Shown piece after piece: positions 55,371 through 64,000 of a stretch of DNA of 64,000 nt. Under the pieces are notes generated by a model. The model searched no databases and was not told the origin of the DNA. It saw only the letters and a list, made by a program, of their open reading frames with translations. This stretch comes from Larix kaempferi (Eukaryota; Streptophyta; Pinopsida; Pinales; Pinaceae): positions 6,944,001 through 7,008,000 of the forward strand of contig BSBM01000186.1 in the NCBI GenBank assembly GCA_027924585.1, read 5' to 3'. Position 1 is the stretch's first letter; every line of letters starts with the position of its first letter. Both the position numbers and the translations under genes were made by a program.

Positions 55371-55654
55371 TTATAAATTGTGTAACTCCTTTTATCATTC
55401 TCATTTTATTTTTTCAAATTAAAATTTATTAATTTTTTACAATATTTGATATATTTCTTATCGTTTAATTGCATCTAATAATATTTAATATATTTTCAAA
55501 GTTTCATTTGCCTTATAAATTGTGTAACTCCTTTATCATTCTCATTTTATTTGTTCAAATTAAAATTTATTAATTTTTTACAATATTTGATATATTTCTT
55601 ATCGTTCAATTGCATCTAATAATATTTTAATATATTTTCAAAGTTTCATTTGCC
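55371..55654. repeat. 142-bp tandem duplication
   Basis: 55371-55512 and 55513-55654 are almost identical, each starting TTATAAATTGTGTAACTCCT and ending TTTCATTTGCC. Confidence 0.93.
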
Positions 55655-55787
55655 TTTACTTTCCACTATAAACTCATTTGCATTTAATTTCCACTTATTA
55701 GTCCCTGCTAAGGGACTATGCCTTTACTTTCCACTATAAACTTATTTGCATTTAATTTCCACTTATTAGTCCCTGTTAAGGGACTAT
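55655..55787. repeat. 68-bp tandem duplication with hairpin
   Basis: 55655-55722 and 55723-55787 repeat with a period of 68. Each copy ends in AGTCCCT, four bases, AGGGACT, a perfect seven-pair hairpin. It directly follows the 142-bp duplication. Confidence 0.92.
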
Positions 55788-56330
55788 AGTGATCAGTTGG
55801 TCATAAACAAGTTTGACTTTTATATTAATACCAAATAAAATTATAATGTTTTTCAAAGTTTTCTAATATTTATATATTAAACTTAATATTTTGAAAATAT
55901 AAATTATTTTGTAGAATTTTTAAAATTTGTTATTTTTATTTTATGATTGGCTAAATTCTATGAAGTGACAAATTACCCCTGGTATGTGAAATTGCTTAAA
56001 CAAAATATTAATTTAAATTTTAAAAATTTAAGTTTTTTTCCTAGCTTGACATGTGGTATTTGTACTAAAGGTTTCATTAATGATAATGAATATTATCATT
56101 TTTGTACATTGTGTTATTCCTAATAAGTACACAAGTGTCCCTCCTTATTATTACATGTCTTCTCATTTTTAAATGCAATTTACTTTGGCTTCTATAGACC
56201 TTTTGCGTGACACAGGGTCCAAGGCCCGAGTCATGGCACACAATGCAAGTTGGGGGGCATGGAACACATGACCTTCTATTGACAACCAATTTCATGACAT
56301 TTTTTAAATCACTTAACTTTTGTTTTTTTT
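55788..56330. other. AT-rich spacer
   Basis: No gene. The 72-codon minus-strand frame at 56077-56295 has no recognisable motif. Confidence 0.45.
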
Positions 56331-56690
56331 AATTGAAATCCATAAGTTTCAAATGAATATTAATTTTACGTGAATATTAGCTTTACATTTTTTAATTGAA
56401 ATCCATAAGTTTCAAATGAATATTAGATTTACCTGAATATTAGCTTTACATTTTTTAACTCGCCTAACTTCTTCTATTTTTAATTGAAATCCATAAGTTT
56501 CATATGAATATTAGTTTTACCTGAATATTAGCTTTACATTTTTTAATTGAAATCCATAAGCTTCAAATGATTATTTTTTTTAAGAAATAATATTCACCAT
56601 TACTTTTTTCATTCGCCTAACTTCTATTGTTTTTAATTGAAATCCATAAGTTTCAAATGATTATTTTTTTAAGAAATAGATATAGAATAC
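56331..56690. repeat. Five AATTGAAATCCATAAG units in a ~151-bp higher-order repeat
   Basis: Units start at 56331, 56394, 56482, 56545 and 56635, so the spacing alternates 63, 88, 63 and 90. The pair makes a unit of about 151 bases. Each carries TTTCAAATGA and most carry TGAATATTAGCTTTACATTTTTT. Confidence 0.85.
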
Positions 56691-56850
56691 ATGACATTTT
56701 ATTTAAATAATATAACAAATTGGAAAGAATTTTAATTATTAATTGAACCTTTAGTTTTAGTTTTCGATAAGTTGAATCTTATTATTATTTTTTAAACATT
56801 TGAAATTACATTTTTTAATATTATATATATGTGAGTGAGAAATATAGACT

Positions 56851-56853
<3 letters not shown>

Positions 56854-56887
<34 letters not shown>
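56854..56887. repeat. (TA)n microsatellite within a short direct repeat
   Basis: About 17 TA units. GTGAGAAATATAGACTTA lies on both sides (from about 56834 and 56891). Confidence 0.9.
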
Positions 56888-56890
<3 letters not shown>

Positions 56891-57265
56891 GTGAGAAATA
56901 TAGACTTACACATTTCAGTCATAATCATTAGGTATCTACTTTCTCTATTTTTTAATTAGAGACGTAGTCATATACATTAGCCTAACAATTTTAACCAAAT
57001 TATATAAATAATAATTAAATTTAAAATGTAAATTTTACTTAAAAACCAAGAATTAACATTTTAACCATTCAAATTCAACAACTCTTAAGTTGTTATATTT
57101 TTTTTTATTTCAAACACTATTTATATTTACAATGAAAGTTAATTATTTTATTATTTAAACCACATGAAATTATATTTAAAATTAAATTAACATTTAATTT
57201 AAATTAAAATATATATTAATATTTACATATAAGTATATAAGTTCTTTGCTATGTATAATAAGAAC

Positions 57266-57350
57266 TACATGTGGTATACTGGTAAGGGTGTTGGGATAAT
57301 GGGCGTGAGGTTCAAGGTTCAATCCTCCTAGATCACCTTTTTTTTTTAAA
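57266..57350 (+). repeat. Possible tRNA-derived SINE head
   Basis: TGGTATACTGGTAAG (57272) resembles an RNA polymerase III A box and GGTTCAATCCT (57316) a B box 44 bases on; a run of ten T (57338-57347) follows. The pairing of a true tRNA is not seen. It may be a SINE head or an old tRNA-like remnant. Confidence 0.35.
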
Positions 57351-57407
57351 TATAGAATTTCGTAAATAAATTGAATTTCATTATCATGTAAAGTTAGTTT
57401 TATACTT

Positions 57408-57595
57408 GCATAGATTTCAGTGTATTGGGTCTTTTTATTGCATATTTTTCAGTGTAAACATTATTTAGTGGACGCATTGATTTAAATGTATGGACGCATA
57501 GATTTCAGTGTACGGGGATTTTTATTGCATATTTTTCAGTGTGGATGTTATTTTATGGATGCATAGATTTTCGTGTATCGATGCATTGATTTCAG
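57408..57595. repeat. Degenerate repeats with TTTCAGTGTA cores
   Basis: GCATAGATTT occurs at 57408, 57496 and 57561. The first two are followed by TTTTTATTGCATATTTTTCAG (period 88). Confidence 0.7.
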
Positions 57596-57609
57596 TGACA
57601 ACAAAAGGA

Positions 57610-58060
57610 TGAGAAGAAGACTTGAAACGAAAAGCATAAGAAGAAAAATAATTTCAAAAAAAAGAAGTTGGATGAAATGAGAGCAGAAGAACTAGAAGAA
57701 CGAAGAAACCGAAACGTAGATCGACAAAAAGAATATTGAAAAAGAAATTTAGACAATTTGACAGTAGAAGAATGAGAGAAACAAATAAAATGAAACGTTG
57801 ATCGACAAAGAGTGTATCAAGAGAGAAAGTTGAAGCAGTTGGAAGAACAATGAAATATTGATCGACAAAGAGCGTATCGAGAGAGAAAGTTGAAGCAATT
57901 GGAAGAAACAAAAAACCAGTTTACAGAACAACAAATAAATCAAAATGTACGAAATGACGAAATAACAGAAGGAGAAGGAGAAGAACAAGCAAAACAAAAC
58001 GCAGATCAACAAAAAGACAATCGAAAAAAAGAGTTAGGCGAATTGTCTCTATTTTCCAGT
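57610..58060 (+). pseudogene. Decayed Arg/Glu/Gln-rich repeat protein
   Basis: In one plus-strand frame a unit near DRQRAYRERKLKQLEE occurs about four times (from about 57718, 57799, 57860 and 58002), the last two close to the C-terminal frame 57890-58159. TGA stops recur at the same place of the unit, just before N(I/V)DRQ, where CGA (Arg) is the natural precursor. The charged repeat recalls the N-terminal repeats of some Helitron-type helicase proteins, but no helicase is nearby and the match is only in style. The function is not assigned. Confidence 0.4.
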
Positions 58061-58201
58061 TTAACAACTTACTCAATCCTTAATACTTATTACTTACGTT
58101 ATGATCATCCTCATAAATGTATTTGTGTTTTCAACTTAACATCTTCCTTACAATTCTGATCAAACTCCAGTTTTGTGTCACCGCCGATGACTGAAACCAG
58201 C

Positions 58202-58354
58202 CTAGTTCCAAATCCTAGGCTCTATCAAGCACCGAGAAGGATCAAATCTCTCGAGGTGAAAACCTCTCCTTCAATGCAATACCTGAGAAGAGGTTTGCAC
58301 CTCGGGAGATTTAATCCCTCTCGACGCTTGATAGAGCCTAGGATTTGGATCTAG
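58202..58354. repeat. 153-bp foldback (near-perfect inverted repeat)
   Basis: Arms 58202-58271 and 58286-58354 around a 14-base loop. The outer 23 bases (58208-58230 with 58326-58348) pair perfectly. The inner part has five or six mismatches, mostly A/G or C/T changes that would be G-U pairs in one transcript orientation. It is MITE-like or microRNA-precursor-like. GC content is higher than around it. Confidence 0.85.
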
Positions 58355-59803
58355 TAAATAAGATATATCTTTTTCCTTTTGTGAACCTTTTAGATTGGTT
58401 AACAATAACATTTTGAATAAATTTTATTTATCATAAATCAAATAAATTTTTTAAGTTTTGTGAGTTTTTTAGATTGGATAATAATAATATTTTGAATAAT
58501 TTTTTTAAAGAAGACAAAAATTATTTTATTGTATAACTAAAGTAATCGATATTTTATATATTAATAGGTTTATCATTTGAGATTATGCTACTTATCAATT
58601 AATAAATATATTAGAAATAAATGGAGAATAAAGGTAAATGACACTTTGAAAATATTAAAATATCGTTAAATGTTATTAAATGATAAGTAAAAAAACATTG
58701 TAAAAAGTTCATAAATTCTAATTAAAAATTTAAAACTATTTTTTTTAAAATTAGATTAGAGAAAAAATAAACATTCTAAAATAAGAATAATAAAGAGAGT
58801 TACATGATTTCTAAAATTTTGTGGGATGAAAGAATTTATGATTTATGTGATGTTATTGTAAACATTGAAATCAACTAAAAACTTAAATTCTTAGTAAAAA
58901 TTTATAAAAAACTTAAACCCATCCAAATTCACTAATACCATTCAAATATAATCATTTGTTTAATATTTAATTAAATTCAATCTAAAATAATTCTAAACTA
59001 ATTCTCAAAATTTGTATCTTAATTTTTTTTGCTTTCTAAGTTTAAATTTTAAATTACAAATATCACTTAATTTTGAGTAAATACAATAAGTATTGTTATC
59101 CAATATTAAAATGAGTTAAAAATTTTAAAATCTAAGTTATATTGTAAAAATTTAATTAATCATATAAAATTTAATTTTCAATAAAAAAATCCCAACATGC
59201 AAAATTAAAATTAACCTATAATTAATCCATTTATTTATATTTTGTTTAATCCATTTATTTATATTTATTGATTTTCTTTACATTCTAATTCGTAGCTACA
59301 TAGGAGGAATAATATGAAGCTTCATTACATATAGAAGACCATCAGAACTTGCTTCGCACCTGATTCCAGGACAAAGGATTCTCAGGAGATGATCTCCAAG
59401 TTGGATCGTCCAAAATGGCTTCCATTACATTAAATAATCCTTCAATCTCTTCTTGAGCCATGTAATTGTTGTTGAATCCACCACCTTCAATATCATTTAG
59501 ATGGTTTAATGACAATCTCGAGCATTTAGATTGTCTCAAAGCTATGGTATAATAAAATAAAACAAGAGGAATTATTTCCATAACTACCCTAAATATTTTC
59601 TAGAAATTTTGGAGGGATCATAATCTCTAACTCTCTCCAAATTTTATAATCAATAATCTAGATTTCGGAATCAAGAGTTCTTTAACACCAAATTAATTAA
59701 TGGTGGCATGAAGTAATTATTGTTTATATTAAATAATGCACTCTGATATTGATATTTCTATTAAATAATGCAATGTGGTATTGAAAACAATACCACAACA
59801 TCA
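58355..59803. other. AT-rich sequence without recognised genes
   Basis: Very AT-rich to about 59280. The 79-codon minus-strand frame at 59342-59581 (MAQEEIEGLFNVMEAIL, DDPTWRSSPENPLSW) has ordinary protein-like composition but no match I know. Confidence 0.45.
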
Positions 59804-62057
59804 TGTAGTGCCCTGTTTTTTTTTAAGCAGAGCACTAAGTAGAGTTTCTGAGTTAATTTTCCATGTATCAAACCTATTTCAGGTGTAAGGAAGTAAATTT
59901 CCAACTTAATCTCTATTTCTGTTAAATGAAACTTAGCTTACTGTCTTGTCCTTAAAATTCATACATTCATATAAAAAAAAAAACCAACATATCAATATTT
60001 TCTTGCAACAATTGTTTTCAGCATAAGAATATGTTTCACCGTAAATAAGCAGTAAATAGCAAAGTATTTACAGGTTTTAGAGTAAGTCTCAGCATAATAA
60101 TCAGATTAAATAAATAACAAGGAAATTACCTGATGCTGATGCTAGGACCGTAGGTTGTAGCAAGTTATGTCATATTTCTCAGTGAGCCAAAACGATGTTT
60201 CCACCCTACCGACCAGCTATTATCTTGCTGGCCCTTGGAAATTCAAGGATTTCCAAGCCCCCGAGCTCACAAACTGATAATACTGAGAGCAGTATTCCTT
60301 TGGTTCTTCAAACCTCTCTCTGCACTTCCAGCTCTCTCCCCCCCTCTTCCCTTCAACGTCATCCCCTCTATATACATTTTTACCTACTCGAGAAGGCCTT
60401 GGGCTTACTCCACCGCCCCCAAACTCCCCTCTCGAGCCCCTCAACATTAACTCCTTTCCTTTTGTATTTAATGTTATTAATGTCATTAATAAAATATTAT
60501 ATAAATAGTTGACCCTATTATGTCTAACTTAGAAATGGAAATAACCACACTTTAATCATTGATTAATCAATATTTAAATGTTACCTATATTGCAATTGTT
60601 ATGATATGGATGGTATTATTATGTAAAATAACATTACTTAAATAATATTATTAATTAAATCACCACAAAGTAGTACCAAATGGTGAATTTAATAAAAATG
60701 ACTTTTAAATCATTTGTTTATCACAATGTTTACCAACAAGTAATACATAGCTTAATTGATTTGTTTTACACACCATAAATAACTTTATATTCATTATCTG
60801 AGTTCGATCAATGCATGATTAACATAATTACTTATGACAACTTACACATTTATTCGTTAGGTTAAGTGTTTGTATATCGATATTAGTGTACACGTGCAAG
60901 GTGTGCATGCGTGGCCAACGTATGCACAGATCATAAATGTACTATAGACAAACCCCATCCCACCTATGCATACCTGCTAACTAATAGTAGTATTTACCCC
61001 CATGTAGAAAAACAAGCATAATATACATAGTACAAGTACTTTAACATCCTCAGTTATTTAACAGTTAATTCTTTACGATTTCACATCATTATCGTTATCT
61101 TTACATTAGTTTATTCAATCATGTACAAGGAAGGGTACCTACTACCACTAGCTAAAAATCAAGGAATACCTAACCCTCAACAGTACTAACTAACTCATCC
61201 TCCCGTCATAACCTACATCCTGCATCCTCCCTATCCTTCCTCTGCTAGTACAGAAGTGGATGTCGGACTCACCGATCTGACCACCTAGAACTTGAGAGCG
61301 ATAGCGTCAGCTGAACAACGGACCTATCCTCCCCTAACAGCCATCCGACCATCGTCATCACAACTACATGGGGACCATGTCTCAGCACGGCCCTCCCACG
61401 ACCTCGGGTATCATAGGAACATAGGGTGGGAAACACATCCATCCCTTTCAACATACCGGGTCTACACCCTTATCAAATCATACTCTGCTGCTATCGAGAT
61501 TATCAATTTGTGTTATCGTATCATCATTCTTGGATGCTAAGGTTTACTGTACGAACATGTTCTTTTCCCAATATATCAGATCAAGTAAGTGGCTATCCCA
61601 TAGCCCTCGTGTCATGTAGGTTAGTATTTCGCAAAATACAATTTATAGAAAGCATTTCCCATTGATCGCCAATTGATCCATTTTATCAAAATCATTTTAT
61701 TTCATGTAACCTTTTTAGTTCATCATAGATGAGTATGACATATAATACTTCAATAATTCATATAAGAAGATGGTATCCACATACCGATTCCTATATTTCA
61801 CATCTTATTAATGAAAACATATAAGCATATACTGTAATCGTAAGATAAAGAATTCACATGATAATCATGACATCGTAACCGCATGACATAGTAACATTGT
61901 AATCATAGTGAAGTCATAAAACAAGGTAACTTTATATAATGAGGTCCGTCATGTCGTAATATAGTTTACTCAGTCGAGTTGAGTTCAATAGATAATAAGA
62001 AAATAAAGTATAGTGTGTCTTAATTGATAAACGCCTGTAATAAAAATATGGGGTGTT
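59804..62057 (-). repeat. Element F LTR (3' side)
   Basis: It starts TGTAGTGCCC and ends GGGTGTTACA on the plus strand; on the element strand the right tip reads TGTAACACCC, directly preceded by a purine tract like that of element E. Length 2254. The second LTR is not in the window, so the left boundary rests on the TGTA/TACA tips alone. Its 60-kb part holds a CT-rich patch and a TATA box. Confidence 0.65.
60366..60375 (-). promoter_or_regulatory. TATA box in F's LTR
   Basis: GTATATAGAG on the minus strand, about 1.7 kb from the U3 tip and 560 bases before the LTR end, the same layout as in E. A purine-rich run on the same strand follows downstream. Confidence 0.5.
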
Positions 62058-62200
62058 ACATACACCCACCCTTCGAGAAACTTCATCCCGAAGTTATGAT
62101 CATAATAATGCAGGAAAATCTTGACTCATAGTCTATGTAATTCCGCAAGTGGCGGGTCCTGACCATACATGTCCTACTTAGCTTTGACTTGACCAAATAT
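62058..62200 (-). pseudogene. Element F polypurine tract and chromodomain remnant
   Basis: On the minus strand GAAGGGTGGGTGTA precedes the LTR tip. Upstream come AACTTCGGGATGAAGTTTC and, near 62197-62130, GQVKAK, a stop, DMYGQDPPLAE, comparable to the chromodomain end seen in E's LTR (VKV..DSYSP). So F is also chromovirus-derived. Confidence 0.6.
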
Positions 62201-63680
62201 TCTGATATTATCTTTTAATTTTACTTCTCTTATCTCATGATATGTGTTCTAATAATTAAAGAACATTTAGATTAATCCGTTTGTTGGATCTCAATATTAT
62301 GCCTAGAATGCCTAAATGTTTTAATCATGTTCTATCCACCTTAGTATCCTATTTCATACCTTTTTACAATATTCTTTAAGTTACATCTTCTAGATAAGTT
62401 TATCCATCACACAACGGAGTTTACCGAAGCTTTTATTGATCCAACTTGGCATGGAATAGTCAACGATTTAAATGGAGGTCTTTAGAACTCATAATTTGTA
62501 TTCACTCAACGTGCAACTACCAAGGACTCTTAAGGTTTGAATACCTCTCTTAGGGAAGAAGATTCATGTCCTCAAAATCCTAAGGTCATATATTATTATT
62601 TCCGTATCGGTAATAGACAATAACAAAAGTATCTTAACATCGTTAAACTAGGGGAACTATTATCGTTTACAAGGTTTTCATGGCTATTTTTTTATCAAAA
62701 CACAATTTTTATCATGTTTATTTATTATTCTCTCCTTTTAACTAATATAATCTATTGGGAACCCATTACTTCTTCAATTCCTTAAGAATTTCATAGCTAG
62801 TTTTGTTCCCATCCTTACTATCACAAAGGTAATTACTAGCATTTATCCTGGTATGTCATTGTATTTGTACAGCACCACTCTTCCTACCCATACAAGCAAC
62901 TTTTATTTACTTCGTAAAGGCCTTAATCTAATCGTATAAGTTGAATGAAATCTCATTACCTAATATGTTTAATCATATTAGAACTTCATAACAACTGCTT
63001 TAATTGATTTAAGTTGAGGATTGTGTGGAGATTCTTATGAATCTCTTATTATTACCCAAGATCATCACTATATTAGGTATTATTAATCCAAAAAAATTTC
63101 AAAAACCTTATTGCACCATTACCCCAATATTTAAATTATTTATTCTAAAGTCCTGTACCCCCTTAAGAAATTGTCTTTTAATAAGCTTTATATGCGATCT
63201 CCTTGTTTAAGTGCATGGTGTTTTCCCTAATGTGATTCAAAAGGATACCTTAGTCCTTGTATCGAGCAAATTTATTTCCATCCTTTATCTTATCTAAATA
63301 ATATATAATGTATTTTCTAAGTCTCTCTATCTCTAAGCTACATAACACTTCATATCTTAACGTTTCCCAACTAAAATACTTGTATATTATTACATTTATT
63401 TATATTTTTAAATGAAATTTTTTTTGTAAATATAATTATGAGGTGTTCATGAGTTCTCACTTTAATTTGTATTTTGTACCAAGTTATCTATATACACCCA
63501 TGGATGTTTTTTGTAATTTGGTGTGGAGACCTAGGAACTCAAAACTCAAACACCACTCCATGTTTATTTTACCATATCCTCTTTTGTTTCTACTTTAAAT
63601 GTTTTTCGACTTAAGGGTGTGTGCAAGAAGATGAGGGTCACTTTAGATGCAATGCTACTTTTCCAAAACTCGTTCCTGAT
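62201..63680 (-). other. Element F interior or flank, no recognised genes
   Basis: No integrase or other pol motif is seen upstream of the chromodomain remnant on the minus strand, so F seems non-autonomous like E, or is truncated here. Confidence 0.45.
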
Positions 63681-63732
63681 ACGTAAAACATAACGCGTTT
63701 ATGATGTTTAGCACCTTCCATGGTAAGACCCG

Positions 63733-63761
63733 AGCCTAACATGTCATTGGACATGTAGGCT
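63733..63761. other. Hairpin before the 26-bp array
   Basis: AGCCTAACATGTC and GACATGTAGGCT pair with one bulged A around an ATTG loop. Confidence 0.8.
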
Positions 63762-63771
63762 AGGTAACAAT

Positions 63772-63875
63772 AACGCGTACGCGTTATATAACTATAAAAC
63801 GCGTACGCGTTATATAACTACAAAACGCGTACGCGTTATGTAGTTACAAAATGCGTACGCGTTATGTAAATCTAA
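63772..63875. repeat. Four 26-bp repeats with palindrome AACGCGTACGCGTT
   Basis: Copies start at 63772, 63798, 63824 and 63850, an exact period of 26. The 14-base palindrome is perfect in the first three; in the fourth one C is T. The remaining 12 bases (ATATAACTATAA in the first) vary more. A related ACATAACGCGTTTATG lies at about 63689. CpG is otherwise rare nearby. Confidence 0.93.
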
Positions 63876-64000
63876 AAAACAATTTAAATACACAGTCCCG
63901 ACGATTGCCGACCACCCGCGGCACCCACGCATCAGAAACGCGAAATTGAACCCAAACGAGGACGGTTTGTGGCCCACTAAATTATTGGTGTTGCTCGATT
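63876..64000. other. CpG-rich stretch at the window end
   Basis: About ten CpG within 63895-63965 (GACGATTGCCGACC, CCGCGGC, CACGCATC, AACGCG), unlike the CpG-poor DNA around. It may be the edge of an unmethylated gene or LTR promoter, cut by the window end. Confidence 0.4.

Noticed and set aside
57654-58012. Minus-strand Leu/Phe-rich frames resembling a membrane protein
   Set aside because: Complement of the Lys/Glu/Arg-rich repeat protein; the hydrophobic look is an artefact of the opposite strand.
60195-60512. Pro/Ser/Leu-rich frame in F's LTR
   Set aside because: Low-complexity translation of a CT-rich promoter region overlapping the TATA box of the other strand.
63772-63875. CRISPR-like array
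   Set aside because: Four direct repeats of 26 bases without unique spacers, a palindromic core, and a plant-genome context.

Overview
The window looks like intergenic chromatin of a large-genome seed plant. Nearly all of it is LTR retrotransposons nested inside one another, with plant-type primer sites (initiator Met, Asp and Asn tRNAs). No intact host gene, rRNA or tRNA gene was found. The archaeal-type RNase H placed before reverse transcriptase and the many nonsense changes explicable as C-to-T are compatible with a gymnosperm, but the species cannot be read from the sequence.

Layout of the left 50 kb, on the basis of LTR ends, primer sites and target duplications. Element D (Ty3/gypsy, Tat-like, minus strand) has its pol remnant at 47.8-50.4 kb; its 3' LTR begins at 46419 and runs left. 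That LTR was split by element E (35713-45337, minus strand, exact ACCTG duplication) and apparently by element B (right end 35340). B (Tat-like, plus strand, 3.07-kb LTRs) was in turn split twice: chromovirus A (1-9589, plus strand, 4.3-kb LTR, left end outside the window) lies in its 5' LTR, and element C (13404-29080, Tat-like, minus strand, exact GGTTC duplication) lies between its protease and RNase H. LTR divergence judged by eye fits this order: B about 6-7%, A about 5%, E and C about 1-2%.

A carries gag, protease, RT, RNase H, integrase and chromodomain in one frame, heavily broken. C is nearly intact: gag, protease, archaeal RNase H, RT, RNase H and integrase lie in one frame interrupted by only two stops. 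E has a primer site, a polypurine tract and LTRs but no gag-pol; it is a non-autonomous chromovirus derivative. B and C also encode, inside the LTR itself, a further protein of about 540-590 codons with a shared N-terminal domain and a charged, coiled-coil-like C-terminus. D's LTR carries another open frame. These LTR-borne proteins are the most interesting content of the window.

From 50.4 to 59.8 kb the DNA is AT-rich: a possible copia fragment, an unrecognised pseudogene, several tandem duplications, a (TA)n tract, a SINE-like stretch, a decayed Arg-rich repeat protein and a 153-bp foldback. From 59.8 kb an LTR of a sixth element, F (minus strand, related to E), is followed by its internal region. 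Near the right edge a hairpin is followed by four 26-bp repeats built on a CpG-rich palindrome, then a CpG-rich stretch.
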